Shown: positions 13,362-24,961 of the stretch, in pieces
How the letters are laid out: each line of letters opens with the position of its first letter
Position numbering within the stretch: position 1 is the first letter of the stretch
DNA from: Acestrorhynchus altus
Lineage: Eukaryota > Chordata > Actinopteri > Characiformes > Acestrorhynchidae
Direction: 5' to 3'
Assembly (NCBI GenBank): GCA_034509495.1
Contig: CM067507.1
Coordinates: forward strand, 29,994,892-30,058,891
Length of the DNA: 64,000 nucleotides
Notes under the pieces: model-generated
Told to the model about the DNA's origin: nothing
Seen by the model: the letters and a program-made list of their open reading frames with translations, nothing else
The model's database searches: none
Position numbers and translations under genes: made by a program

Positions 13362-13765
13362 CATATCAGCTGTGACATTACAACCACTGACAGTTGAAAT
13401 GAATAACTGATTATCTGGTTCCAATTTCACCTGTCAAAAAGTGGGATTTACACATCAGGCAGCAAGCGAACAGTCAGTCCCTGACATTTATGTGTTGAAA
13501 GCAGGAAAAATGGGTCAGTGATCTGACAGAATCTGATACCTTGAAGGAGCCAAATTGTGATGTTAGAAGCCTGGGTCAGAACATCTTCAAAACGTAAGGC
13601 AGGTATTCCCTGATGTTCCCAGTATGCAGTGGTCAGTACCTAGTGTGCGCACCAAGTTTGGACAACCAGTGAACTGCTGATAGGGACATGGGCAACGTAG
13701 TCTCACTGATGCTCAAGGAGCCCCACCTTACAACTTACAGGACTTAAAGAATCTGCTATTAACAC
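13362..13765 (+). mobile_element. Tc1-like transposon end, third copy of the 3.1-kb family
   Basis: AACATATCAGCTGTGACATT then ACAACCACTGACAG is a decayed terminal repeat. TCAGGCAGCAAGCGAACAGT at about 13457 and CTGGGTCAGAACATCTTCAA match subterminal sequence of the copies at 3.1 and 5.4 kb, in opposite orientation to the 3.1-kb copy. Truncated internally. Confidence 0.7.
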
Positions 13766-14592
13766 CTGAGAAAAAATGCATTCTATTAATATATATTCAA
13801 ATGAAGAAAAAAATAACTATTATTTAACATAATAACTACTCAATAGCATCAGGTCTAATGCATGTTACAGTGTAAGCACTCGATGTGGCCTAATAGATAA
13901 CATCTCTCCCTTCCCCATTTCAGTCTAGGGTTTGATCCTCAGTAAATATGAGACAGAGGCTCTTAGCCCATGTCTCAGAGGTATATCAGTTTTAATTAGA
14001 ACGACTGTGTTTAATCTGAGTAATTTCACTTGGGATTACTAAGTCTGAAAAGCTGCTCAGTTCGATTCAAATGTTGCCAGCGTGTCGTATTTCATAAACG
14101 TGCTACAGAGTGTGCTGAATGGAAGACGTGCATGTGTTCTCAAAGACGGAAAACAGAAATGACGCTCAGTCTTATCTGTGTAATACTAAGTAATCTCTGC
14201 AATGATTATTTTTATTTGGAACAGACATCAACAAATTGGGGGTTGTATTCTTGTTTGGCTCAAGCTACAAAGTTTGGACATTTGCTACACAGGAAAAAAG
14301 CCTGCTGTCAAACAGTGTAGAATGTCAAACGCTGCAGGTTTGTGCAACAGATCGAGCAGCAGCAGCCCTGTTGGCGAAGCCTCGTCTGCTAAACACCCTG
14401 AAGAGGTTCCTCAGTACTATGTATGATCTCAGTCTTTTAATCTGTGTTTGGTGTTTGTTGCTATTCCTGCCTTCTCTAATTAGAGGCAGTGCTGTATTAA
14501 AGGTTTGATGTGCTCTGGTGTTAAAGACGTCTGCTGTTTGTCTGTGGGGAGAAACGTTCACCATCATTTTCTCTGCTTTCTTTTTGCTCTAG

Positions 14593-14688
14593 CATGTCTG
14601 TTCCGGTACAACTTGCTGTCCTTCGTCTACCTCATCTACCTCCTGCTAATCCCGCTGTTTGCAGAGCCGACAAAGACAACAATGCAAG
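14593..14688 (+). CDS. piezo2: piezo2 coding exon 2 (partial gene)
   Basis: This 96-nt exon encodes part of the N-terminus of Piezo2, a very large trimeric plasma-membrane channel that opens to membrane tension and serves touch and proprioception in sensory cells. It follows a strong pyrimidine tract and AG (14591-14592) and ends at a GTGAGG donor (14689). The frame is phase 1 at both ends: the last base G of an Ala codon lies in the preceding exon. The peptide contains FRYNLLSFVYLIYLLLIPLF followed by AEPTKTTMQ. From memory this differs from human PIEZO2 at about 3 of 31 positions, while PIEZO1 is clearly more distant (it has GPTRCGLQ at the equivalent place). The hydrophobic run is one of the first membrane helices of the channel blade. 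The preceding exon with the normal start codon was not found and should lie beyond position 1. Which teleost paralogue (2a or 2b) this is cannot be told here. Confidence 0.95.
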
Positions 14689-14689
14689 G

Positions 14690-15945
14690 TGAGGAGCACC
14701 GCACGTTAACTCATCTATCATTCATAAACTGCCAAGACAAATATTTTAACCACTAGCGGTTACAAAAGTAAGTTTCTGTGTAAGATGAGCAGGAAGAGGA
14801 CGAGGCTTAAGCGATAGAGGCTGCCCCTTCAGAGGAGTTATGACTAGTGTTAACATGTTACTTTCCGTGCGAGCAGGTTTTCAAACACCTTGTAATTGAC
14901 TGTTGCTATGGTAAATGTCAGATCTATTAGAACTAGTTTTACCAGAGATACAGCCATCCACACTACCTAAGATTTAGTTTTACAAGAACGTTTACAATCT
15001 TGTTTTTGTTGTTTGGCGCTAGAACGGGGGTCAAACACACGACTCAACTTATCAGTTAATTACCAGGCAAAGTGGGTGAGTTTAAGTAGGGTACCTACCA
15101 AGCTTTGCTGGAGACCAGGCCTCCAGGACTGTAGTTGTGCACGCCTGTGAGTCAACACAACAGCCCCCACAGAATCGATGCATAAATAGAATATATTATG
15201 TTTTAACAGCTTATAGATTGTAATTTTAAGAAAACTGACTAAAATAAAATTATTTTTTATTTTCTTTGTTCTGTAATGTTACACAAAATGTAATGTTACA
15301 CAATTATTTGTGTTATATAAGTATTGTGATTTATAGTTAGGACTAAAACTTGAAGTATGTTTTTTAAAGTGCTGTCATATACTTTTTATGTTCTAAGAGA
15401 TGTTTTGATGTGGTTGGTTGGTTGGTTGTTTTGATGAGATTTAGACTCAGACACTCAGGGCTTGATTAAGTGGGCCATTTCGGTTATAGAGTCCATATGT
15501 AAACACCTTGCTCTGTTTCTGAAAGAACATGGTGTTTATGCTCTTACTTTACATGCAAATTTAAGTTACTTTATTGTGATTTTTCCTTTTAAAATACAGC
15601 CGTATTAATGAGGTCAGGTACTGATGTTAGATGGTCAGTTCTAAATCACTCCCTCTCCAGTCCATCTCACAAATGTTGGTTGAAGCTCCATCCTTGCAGG
15701 GAGCCCATCTACACTGTTTAGCTGATATTTGACACTGAGTATGATCACCTACGGTTCATGTGTGGCTGGACATAAACTGTATTAGGTAAGAATAATTGCA
15801 AATGTGGTTACAACTTAAAATCAGCTTTCTAATGAATTGTCTTTAGTCTTATTGATTCCACATGATTCAAGTGAATCAAATGGCCAGATCATTTCAGTAT
15901 TTGAAAAGTGGCACCATTTCATTTCATGCTGTTAAACTCTACCTA
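14690..15945 (+). other. start of intron 2 without recognised features
   Basis: From the exon 2 donor to the first Tc1 relic there is AT-rich sequence with a short GGTT run near 15413-15428 and no recognised element or gene. Confidence 0.6.
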
Positions 15946-15947
15946 AT

Positions 15948-17030
15948 GTGCATCTGGGAAGTATTCACAGCATTTCACTTTTGTACATTTTGTTCTGTTA
16001 TTCTTTCTCACTGCAAACAATACACCACATTGAGAAAGTGAGAAAATTGTTTGCAAATTTATATATAAAAAAAATAAAACACAAAAATATAACATACGTA
16101 AGTATCCACAATCTTTGCTCAATACTTTGTTGAATCACCTTTGGCAGCAATTACAGCCTCAAATCTTTTTTAGAATGAAGCTTTATAGAAGGTCCATCGG
16201 ATTTAATGGGGAGCATTGGTGCCCAGCCATCTTTAGATCTCTCCAGAGATGTTCAGTCAGGTTCAAGCTCTGGCTGGGCCACACAAGGACATTCACAGAG
16301 TTGTCCCGAAGCCACTCCTTTGTTATCTTGGCTGTGTGCTTAGAGTCGTTGTCCTGTTGGAAGATAAGCCTTCGTCCCAGTCTGAGGTTCAGAGTGCTCT
16401 GGAGCAGGTTATCGTCAAGGATGTCCCTATACATTGCGAAAGTCATCTTTCCCTTGACCCTGACTACTCTCCCTGCTGCAGAAAAACATCCCCACATCAT
16501 GATGCTGCCACCACTGTGCTTCACTGTAGAAATGGCATTGTCTAGGTGAGGAGTAGTGCATGGTTTCCTCCAGACATGATGCCTGGCATTCAATCCAAAG
16601 TTCAGCTTTTTGTTTCTCATGGTCTAAGAGTCATTTCAGGGCATTTTAGCAAACTCCAATGTCATGTACCTCTTACTGAGGATTGGCTACCATCTGGCCA
16701 CTCTACCATACAGGCCTGCAAGTTGGAGCACTGTCAGAGTGACCATTGGGTTCTTGGTCACCTCCCTGACTAAGGACCTCGTACTCCAATCTCTGAGCTT
16801 GGCCTAGTAGTTCCAACTTCTTCCATTTACAGATGATGGAGGCCAATGTGCTCATTGAGACCTTCAATGCTACAGAAATGTTTTGTACCCTTCCCCAAAA
16901 CTGTGTCTCGATTCAATCCTGTCTTGGAGGCCTTGGGGTATTGTGTGTAGAATTTTAAAGGAAAAAATGAATTGAATACATTTTGGAATAAGGCTGTAAC
17001 ATAAAAAAAATGTGCAGAAAGTGAAGCGAA
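15948..17030 (-). mobile_element. Tc1/mariner transposon relic (family A)
   Basis: The left terminus GCATCTGGGAAGTATTCACA (about 15951) matches the complete termini at 19950 and 59582. The body is the familiar fish Tc1 layout with transposase on the minus strand. The right end stops at AAAGTGAAGCG (about 17031) without the final inverted repeat. A minus-strand frame at 16183-16620 (145 aa) keeps GGSIMMWGCFSAAG, FQQDNDSKHTAK (second catalytic Asp) and LTEHLWRDLK (third acidic residue). The segment that should carry the first Asp (WSDET-like, before FGLNARHHVW) is deleted, so this copy is catalytically dead. The N-terminal DNA-binding half is also fragmented. Confidence 0.88.
16183..16620 (-). 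pseudogene. Tc1 transposase fragment, DDE domain
   Basis: 145-codon open remnant of the Tc1 DDE transposase within the relic at 15948-17030. Visible motifs in order: FGLNARHHVWRKP, KHSGGSIMMWGCFSAAG, MYRDILDDNLLQ, FQQDNDSKHTA, WPSQSLNLTEHLW. The first catalytic Asp motif has been lost in a deletion just before FGLN, and the usual PDLNPIEHLW reads QSLNLTEHLW. The family is normally about 340 aa. Nothing suggests it is expressed. Confidence 0.88.
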
Positions 17031-17034
17031 TCCC

Positions 17035-18990
17035 AAAAACTGCTCTCACAAAATTGAGAAGTGAAAGTGGGGGAGGTATGTGTCTATGTTTTCAGTATAT
17101 GTCTTTTCTAAGAGACTTTTATTTTATAAGAGTGAATACATTTAATTTGTGAGTGAATGAACCAAACCCTGTAGTTTTCGACATCTAGAATTAAGAACTT
17201 CAATACTTCATCTCCACTGAGAGGTGAATATGGGGGAGGAGAATTCGAGCAGGAGAGGAATGCAGTATGTATCTCCACTCTCCTCTCCCCTGACACCCCC
17301 TCACATGTGTCATCGGTTCACTAGTTCAACTGTTGCCTCATCATGCCCGTCGTTTGAACCCCGGGCCACTTCGGTGCACTGCACTGAATTCAGAATGAAG
17401 CTGTAATAGTAAAGAGAGCATTTATTCATTTTTCAGACAGAATGTGATTTTATACCTGCATGTGATCCTCCTGCACTGATAGATAGACATATTTCAGTTT
17501 TGAGCAATAATGTGTTATCTGCAGGACAGCACTCCGGCCTTCAGCCAACAGCTCTGCTCAGCTTTTAGTCTTAACACAACAATACTGCTCTTGTAGTGTG
17601 AAGCATTGCATGGCTCCTCCCAGGCATGAAATATTTCCAACAATAAGGCAACCTTACAAAATTCATCTTTTAGCCATAAGTCATCCATAGCTTATCTTCT
17701 GTTTATCCCATAATTTATTTTTAGCATATCTTCAGCTTATCCCATAATTTATCTTTACTTTAGCTTATTACCTAATTTATTTTCAGCTTTATCTCCATAA
17801 TTTAATCTCATTCTTCAGGCCCAGCTGCCATTTACACTGCATAGAGTCACAGTTGCAATATGATTAGTGTGATAAACAGAAATGAGCAATGTTTTACAGT
17901 TTATCCCAGTAGTATCTGGTAATGAGAAGGTTTAGGAGAAGTGGAGTGAGATCACTCCTCTGCCTCTGCGTTTAACCCAGTATTATCAGGAAATGAACCA
18001 GCAACACTGAGTGATAAATGGATTGTCAATAATGGGATGGAATTATCTGTTTACATTGCAGATGTTCTGCCTCTGATCTCTATAGTTAATCAAAGTTGTC
18101 ACCAACTGGATACTTTCTTGACAAGCCGAGTGAAAGCAAGCTGAGGGTTTCTGTTTCTCAGGGCGTACCCGCAGAACATCATGCCTGATGTTTGTTTAAC
18201 GGCCCGACTGATACTCTTAGAAGGACTGGCTAAGAAACACCTGAGTTGGCATCTGCTTCTCCTCTCTTTGACACACATTTTTGCAGGCCTGTAGAAACAC
18301 ATAGCTCTTAAAATTCCTGGAGTCTGAGGGATTACCTCCTACAGAAGTGCTGCAAATCCTCTGAACAAATACACAAGACATGCTGGGTGTGTAAAGTTTT
18401 ACCTGTAATTTTAGTGAATAATAATGGAAGCTGACCTCATTAGCATCTTGCTGCATTTCTATATCACATATACTTGCCTGAAAATTGTATTAACTCGGGA
18501 TCTCTCAAATGGGTTTAAAGTTTCTAATTTAAATAAAAAGGGCTGTTTCTTTTTCTAGCTAAACATTTGCTTTACAGGTCATTGATTAAACCTGTGACAT
18601 TTACTGACCTGTAATCAATCACGCTGGGCCGGAAGGTCCACTGTTAAGCTGTATTTGTTCATAATTCAGAAAGTCAATCTGACATTTTATATTAATCACA
18701 TATAAAGTGACATATTTCAATCCCTTTTTTAACTTTTGATCAGTATTGCTTCAGAGATCAGAAAGTTATTACACAAAATGTAAGGCATTGTTTTTCATGT
18801 TGCTGTAAGTTTGCCCAACTTCAAAGAGTTAAAATGTCTAACCAGAGTAGTTCACATGCATGTCAATATTGCAAATGAATGCACTTGTTTCAACCAAATA
18901 ACATACTACTATAATATAAACAGTATATTGTGGCACTAATTCTGAGGGTGGTAAGTTTGAAATATTGTTATGCATTGGTTTGCACTAAGT
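17035..18990 (+). other. intronic stretch without recognised features
   Basis: Between 17640 and 17800 there is a short degenerate repeat of ATAATTTATCTTTAG/AGCTTAT-like units (CATAGCTTATCTTCTG, CAGCTTATCCCATAATTTAT). Otherwise no gene or element is recognised. Confidence 0.55.
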
Positions 18991-18999
18991 TGCCATTTC

Positions 19000-19250
19000 T
19001 GCTGGACACAGATGGAACTTGGTCTCCACCTTTAACCAATCTGTGCAGTGATACACATACATTAGTGAATACACATACACACACAGTGATATAGTGAGCA
19101 CACATGCCTGGAGAGGTGGGCAGAATCTGCTATGGTTGATAGGTGGCTTGTTCTTCAGTTGGGACCTTTCAGTTCAGGGATTCAAACTGGCAACCTTCCA
19201 GTCCTCTTATCTTCAGGCCACAGCTGCCCACATGCTTGCTCAGACTGGTT
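19000..19250 (-). mobile_element. SINE-like fragment
   Basis: GAGAGGTGGGCAGAATCTGC through GGGATTCAAACTGGCAACC and CAGGCCACAGCTGCCC resembles a fish tRNA-like SINE in reverse. The reverse complement has GGTTGCCAGTTTGAATCCC, a B-box-like segment. Heavily decayed. Confidence 0.5.
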
Positions 19251-19317
19251 GTATGTAAAGGGCAGATTATAAGGCAGTGCAGGTTAGTTACATTAGAGAG
19301 TTAACCCTAAGTGAACT

Positions 19318-19770
19318 TTAAATTCAGTCATGTAGTGGCTTCCTGTAGCTGCCCACATCAGATTCAAAACCTTGATGCTGGTCTACAAAGACAAAAATCA
19401 ACCAGCAACTCCGTACATGAGCCCTCTGAGCATCAAGTACAGCTCGGCTTGACCCACCGACTCTCAAGTTGCAAGGAAGACAAGCATCCAGACTCTTTCT
19501 TCCTCTGTTGGTCACTGGCTGTCTTCAAATGCAGACTAAGGACCCGTCTCTTTCAATCACATGTAACTCATTACAGGATTATATTTATACTGAATCTTGT
19601 TGGCCTCCAGTGTGACATTTGTTTTCGACAGGATCTAAGTGTGAGGAATCTCTGGATTCTAGCCTCTTCTACTAGCTAAGCATATCTGAGTGAACAGTAA
19701 AGCACTTTAGTAAGTCACTCTGGATAAGGGCATCAGCCAAATGCCGCAAATGTTAATGTAAATGTAAGCC
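19318..19770 (+). mobile_element. LINE-2 3' end (copy 1)
   Basis: Reads as the C-terminus of an L2 reverse-transcriptase polyprotein, with frameshifts: GGCTTCCTGTAGCTGCCCAC for WLPVAAH, AAAACCTTGATGCTGGTCTA for KTLMLVY, later LRTRLFQSH. The canonical fish L2 tail follows (AAGTCACTCTGGATAAGGGC ... ATGCCGCAAATGTTAATG). 5'-truncated as usual for LINEs. Confidence 0.85.
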
Positions 19771-19949
19771 AAGTTCCTCATAGCTTCTGTGTGCTATCAT
19801 GAGGACAGAAAAGAGTGATTGACTAAGCAAAATAGAGCTGATTCAAGGAGAGAAGAAAGAAGTAAGACATTGACAGATCTCAGACGGGCTGGAATTAGCC
19901 AAAGCAGCTTGAGAGACTGACAAAGAAAAGGGAGGGGTGTTGAGAAATA

Positions 19950-20134
19950 CAGTGCATCGGGAAAGTATTCACAGTGCTTCACTTTTTCCATGTTTTATGT
20001 TACAGCCTTGTTCCAAAATGGATGAATTTTTTTCCTGTCAAAATTCTACACACAATACACCACAATGACTGAGAATTTTATTATAATTATTTTTTTAATT
20101 GGTAAAGCACTGTGAATACTTTCTGGATGCAGTG
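19950..20134. mobile_element. Solo MITE of Tc1 family A, both termini and TA target
   Basis: A 185-bp element beginning CAGTGCATCGGGAAAGTATT and ending TTCTGGATGCAGTG, flanked by TA at 19948-19949 and 20135-20136. It keeps only the two ends of family A (CTGTCAAAATTCTACACACA inside) and has lost the transposase. Confidence 0.88.
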
Positions 20135-20734
20135 TAAGTGGCTGAGCTGAGCTTCACACAGCTGACAGTGTTGGGCTGGACTGCGCTGGACTGAACGGAT
20201 TGAGACGTTTCCTTTCTGCAGCTGCTATTCCTCCATGCTTTTCCCACCCACCCGTGCACTACTGTACACATCCCCAACAGTACATTAGGACTTGTTAGGA
20301 GTCAGATCAGTGTTATAGAGCATGAGTCAAAAGAACACCATGAAGTCCATGATTTGTTTCCTGTTTATATTGACATTGAAGCAGTTCATGTCTGTTGAAT
20401 GAAGTTCAGTGACCTCAAATGGTACAAAGATAAACAGTATTAATAATGGAACTTGTAAACGTCCTTTTTAGGGAACAAGCCATTGATCAACAATTTTCAA
20501 GTATGCTTTGAAAACTGAAGCAAACAATTTATATGAAGGCTTTGTTGTAACAGACTGTGTTACTGCACTCGCTACCACAATATTTCACACCTAACAAAGA
20601 AAAGAAGCTCTTTCCTTTGAATTACAAATAAAACCAGTGTGTGGTGAGTACAGACTCTTTGACTGATTCAAATCCACAACAGCATCAGAAGATGAATTTC
20701 TGAGCGTCAATGGCTTGTGTGATAGCTCACATAA

Positions 20735-20855
20735 GGGCTGGGCGATATAATCTAATATAAATGATATTATAATAATATAAACAATATCGCTTATGTCTTG
20801 CTCTGTTTATATCCAGATCTTGATATTAATATCGATATGTTGCCGAGCCATAGCT
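20735..20855. mobile_element. hAT-like 'gggctgggcgata' MITE, short
   Basis: AAGGGCTGGGCGATATAATC opens it, and ATATCGATATGTTGCCGAGC then CATAG closes it in inverted form, with TTGCTCTGTTTATATC inside. The copy at 47963-48467 shares both ends and the inner CTGTTTATATCTTGATAT. Confidence 0.55.
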
Positions 20856-21184
20856 CACATTGCAACTCCTTGTAGCTCACCATAACACTGGACTGTTAAG
20901 AGGAGGCTCGAAGCTGCAAGTTTGAGAGGTGGAGCTGCAGTAAGAAAGACACTGATAAGATGAAAAGCAGGCTTATCTAGGCCATGCAGCATTGCCAGTG
21001 GAGTACTGAAAAAAGGAGGGTGTTTTTACCAGTAGTGTTTAAGCATTTAGGTTACATCTTGCGTACATTCTTGACAACAGTATGCTCAAATGACCCATCA
21101 GTCAGCTTAACCAATTGCAGTGTTTTAGCTTTCTATATGTAGATAAACTCCACATGACAGAAAACATTGTTGGGTCCCCAAAGA

Positions 21185-21555
21185 GCCAATGATTTATTCT
21201 TTACATAATCAGTTTCAGTGAGCATGTGCATCCCTGCATCCCTCAGAATGCAAGGTAAACATTTATTCAGACTCTTTTCTGTTCTGGCACCAAAATGGTA
21301 GAACGAACTTCCCCTGGGAGTCCGAACAGCTGAGTCCGTCACTGTCCTCAAACGCAGACTGAAGACTCATCTGTTTCAGGAGGATTTAACTCCATAAAGA
21401 CTTTTGTTTCAACACGGTCTAAACGTGTGGAATCTCTAGATTCCAGCCTCGTCTAATAGCTAAGGATATTCTAAGTAAACAGCAAAGCACTTTTGTAAGT
21501 CGCTCTGGATAAGGGCGTCTGCTAAATGCCGCAAATGAAAATGTAAATGTGACCG
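21185..21555 (+). mobile_element. LINE-2 3' end (copy 2)
   Basis: The + strand carries the L2 C-terminal reading WNELP-LGVRTAESVTVLKRRL-KTHLFQ in decayed form (21299-21380), then TCTAGATTCCAGCCTCGTCT and the tail TAAGTCGCTCTGGATAAGGG, CGTCTGCTAAATGCCGCAAA. Closely parallel to copy 1 at 19318-19770. Confidence 0.85.
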
Positions 21556-22154
21556 AGTTGCTGAATCTCAGAACCAAAAGGGGTTTGGGCTGTGACATTG
21601 CACCAAAGACCACCCAAGAGCAGATCATTTAAATTACTTAAATCATTTAAGTCCAGTGTGGCATTTTTCAGTGCAGTTGCATTAGCATGACTCAAATTTA
21701 CCGTTATCTGTTCAACCCAATCATTCTATCTTCACCGCAAATCACATCTTGCCACACTTTACAACACATAACCCCAACATCTTAAATTACTCCAGCAGAC
21801 CTTTAAGCAGTCATCTGCTAGACACCTTCACCCTGAAGGGTGTGAAACACTAAATTTATGTCAGGCAATAGACCCAAAGAGCCTGTGGCTTTGTTCAGCT
21901 AGTGGCGTCTCAGTGCGGGTGTTTGTTTAGTTATGACCCTTCAGTAGAGCAGGAAAGGAGTGAGTCAGGCTCTGTCGGAGCACCTTTGCTGGCCCTTGCG
22001 TCACCTCAACCAGATGTTGGCCATTAATTATAAAGCCAAAGCTCCTTCACCTCTCCTGAGGCTAAACTGTTGTAAGGTGATAATATGTGCTTGGGTAGAA
22101 CTGAAGAGAAATTTCTAAAAGATGCATAGTTAAAGGTCCAGCCGGTTCAAAGTT

Positions 22155-22255
22155 ACACTCTTAAAAATAAAGGAGCCCATGCTGGAATCAAGAGGAACCA
22201 AATTTGGTCCACTCAGTTGAAAGATTCTTTAGGGAACCAAATGTGAAACTACTTA
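22155..22255. repeat. AAAGAACC-type MITE fragment
   Basis: ACACTCTTAAAAATAAAGGA, AGAGGAACCAAATTTGGTCC and AGATTCTTTAGGGAACCAAA form short inverted segments typical of the GGTTCTTT-type fish MITEs seen elsewhere in the window. Confidence 0.5.
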
Positions 22256-22959
22256 ACTATTAATGATGGTGTGCAGTGACATATGTTCATTTAGCAGTAA
22301 CTGATCTGATGAAGTGACATTATTATCCAAATAAATTAACCACATATTACTTTTCAGCTTTCCAGTTTAATCAAAAATCAGTTTGACATGAGGAACGTTG
22401 CACTCCCACTTCCAGAAAGCATTTTGATCTGTAAACAGAATGACCAATCGGACTTTCCCGTGCCGAAAGGAAGAGGATGGTAATGCTAGACGGCAAGGCC
22501 GCCCGCAAGTCTCTCCTCAAAACAAACGTAATCTGTCCGCTTGAGGGAATGCAGGAGACAAGATGGCTTCCTGAGGAAACGGAGCAGAATGGAGAGGTCG
22601 TTGGAGAGGGACCCCGGCCTTCGTGGTTCTCCATAAGCCAGCTTCACAGCACTTCCTCAGGAAGATGATGATTCATCAACCTTACAAGGGAGGGAAGCTT
22701 ACTCTCTGTTGAGTCCTACTGATTTCAGTACAGCTTAGTCATCTGCAAGTAAGCGTTTCTAAATCTTTCTTGTCTTGGACACCCGATTCTAGGGAATAAC
22801 TTTAAATGAAAATGCAAAAAAAATGTATAACATACATGTTATATTTTTTACTCGAGTAACTCCAATGCTAGCAATAACATAAGGGTAAGAACCCTATTCA
22901 ATCAACTAATTTGGAGCAAATCAAGGGTTCAATTCCAAATCAATTCCAAAATCAAGGGT

Positions 22960-23335
22960 ATTAAAAATGAGTTTATCCTGCTTTTGTTGGAGTAATTGTC
23001 TTGGAAGACACATTGCTGTGAGGATTCGATTGCATTCAATGCCAAGAGAGTAGTGAGATCAGGATGTTGGATGCTCTCCACCTAATCCTCAACTCTCCAA
23101 CTCACTCCAAACGTATTAGATAGTGCACCATTATTCCAGAGAACACAGTTCCACTGCTCCACAGCTCAATGCTAGGGCAAATGATACCCCTCTAGACCAC
23201 ACCTTGTATTAGCTACGGAGCCAATAGCTTCATGTTTATCTGCTCCTGGGAGTCTGATTCAATTGGCTGTACTTCAATACAGGGTCCAGAAAAAATTGTA
23301 CGGGGTCAACATAAAGTAGCTGAATGCAGTGCCTC
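22960..23335. mobile_element. MITE, 'tattgggacacc' family, copy 2
   Basis: AATCAAGGGTATTAAAAATG, TTATCCTGCTTTTGTTGGAG, AACACAGTTCCACTGCTCCA and CATGTTTATCTGCTCCTGGG in order, ending AAAGTAGCTGAATGCA. This is the best-preserved interior of the family, but it lacks clear termini. Confidence 0.8.
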
Positions 23336-23712
23336 CCTCCAGTGCTCACTGTCATGAGCAGTCAGGAAAAGTGTCCATTGACAGGTTTTTAAGGGATCCA
23401 AATGTTACCAAAGAACCACTTCTGACACCTTTAAATAGTTTTAATAGTTTATCGAGTGGTTCAGGATTCAAACGTTTACATATTAAGTTTCTTACAGTAT
23501 AACTTTAAAGGGACATTCTGGAGGAAGCACATCTGGAAGAAGAAGAAGAAGCATTTCTTTGCTAAAAATAAGCAATAGAGGAATTTTAGGAAGAATTCAA
23601 AGTATCCTCCATGGTGGCACAACACAGTGAAATCGCCTTGTCTTGTAGGGCGTTCAGTTTTGGACTCAGGAAAGCAGTGGGTCTTTGTTAGCAATTCTTT
23701 GCCTCCCCCTCA

Positions 23713-23713
23713 G

Positions 23714-23749
<36 letters not shown>

Positions 23750-23770
23750 ACTCTCTCTCTCTCTCTCTCA
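23713..23770. repeat. (CT)n microsatellite
   Basis: Interrupted CT run of about 58 bp, with TAT and ACT interruptions. Confidence 0.95.
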
Positions 23771-24496
23771 TTCTCCCTCCATCATATACACACTTCAAGA
23801 AGAGCACATATCTCCGCCATGAGTCACATCATAAAATCTAATTAAGGGCTGTTTGAGTGCGTACCTCCTTTACTGGAATCATGTGCCATATTTTATGTCA
23901 AGCTCAATTTTTATATGATTTCAAACTCATCCAAACAACATTAAGGTCCCAGGTTGACATATGGAATGAAAAGAAAATGAGTTCTTAAAAATGAACATTC
24001 AGTTTAATGTCGTACTTCATTAGGATGAAGTGAGGAGACCTTCCTCTTGCTGTATTTCAGGGTGTTCCTCTTTAGTCTCATATTTAGGTAAAATGGGCTC
24101 ATGCAGCCAAAAATATATGGTCTTGTGGAGAGGGGACTGTACTGCATTGTTGTAAAAGAGAAGCTGATAAGTTCATGAGTAACCGGAGCCTGAGTGGCTC
24201 TAAAGACTTGACAGTATAATACATTTAGGGTGTTTTAAAAAGGAAATGTTAATGCATTACTTTAGTTTAATTAATGAGTCTGCCTCATGCTGCCTTTCTT
24301 TTCCAAGAAATGGATTGTGCAGTCTGCGTCATTTTACATTCTGTACTTTCAGTGTTTTACTTTATTTTTAGATTTTTTTAATTGATCTGGCTTATTGATA
24401 GTAATCTGTTTCAGCTTTGAGCTGTATTATGAGCACAATCACGTTACTAAAAGACTTAGCTGTATAATAAAATTGGAGTAAATTTGCTGTGTACAT

Positions 24497-24890
24497 AAAC
24501 TACCAGTCAAATGTTTTAGAACACCCAATATGAGTTCTGAAACTTTTGACTGGTCGTGCACATATTTTATGCAGTGGCATGTTGTTAATCAATAGATCAA
24601 ATCATGATGACTGTCTGAAATTAATTTATTTTACTGGTTTACAATACAACATTATGACCACCTCCTTAAATGGACAGCAGCCTAATTATAGACCTACAAA
24701 GTGCTTCTGTGTGGTCAGTGAAGCTGATAAAAAATTAACAGTGAATATAGAAACAATGAGGTGCTCATAATGTTGTGGTTGATTGTAAAGCTCTTGATTA
24801 ACAACATTCCACTGCATAATATATGTAAAGTACCAGTTAAAAGTTTCAGAAACCATATTAGCTGTCCTAGAACTCTTGACCATTAGTGTA
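24497..24890. mobile_element. Palindromic MITE split by a second MITE
   Basis: The arm at 24497-24592 (CTACCAGTCAAATGTTTTAG ... GCAGTGGCATGTTGTTAATC) is the reverse complement, over about 95-100 bp, of 24794-24890 (TTGATTAACAACATTCCACT ... CTTGACCATTAGTGTA). Each arm also contains a smaller hairpin (ACCAGTCAAA ... TTTTGACTGGT). The middle holds another palindromic element at 24640-24788. The termini ACTACCAGTCAAA / TTGACCATTAGTGTA recall a Tc1-type terminal repeat. Confidence 0.8.
24640..24788. mobile_element. 149-bp MITE nested in another MITE
   Basis: Inverted termini TACAATACAACATTATGACC and CATAATGTTGTGGTTGATTG, with inner AGACCTACAAAGTGCTTCTG and AAGCTGATAAAAAATTAACA. The same inner text ends the larger MITE at 27166-27229 (AACTATAAATGCTTCTGTAT, GAAGCTGATAAAATGGATAA), so this is a short derivative of that family. 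Confidence 0.8.
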
Positions 24891-24961
24891 TGTTGCAGAT
24901 ATGAACCAGATATGATCAGTTACAGTATAAAGGTCTTAATCTCATCAGAATTGTTACATTG

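Larger units (their letters stand above)
1..14592 (+). other. piezo2: piezo2 intron 1 (3' part)
   Basis: The non-coding stretch upstream of exon 2 is inferred to be the downstream part of intron 1, because exon 2 begins in phase 1 and the short first coding exon of Piezo2 (signal-like, about 22 codons) was not seen here. It holds Tc1-family relics at 3.1, 5.4 and 13.4 kb, a MITE at 5.0 kb, a SINE at 8.95 kb, a GT repeat at 3.98 kb and long stretches with no recognisable feature. An unannotated first exon could still be hidden, since it would be only about 70 bp. Confidence 0.75.

Noticed and set aside
16115..16773. Plus-strand frames opposite the Tc1 transposase
   Set aside because: They are shadows of the minus-strand transposase remnant at 16183-16620. 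The same holds at 57570-58328.
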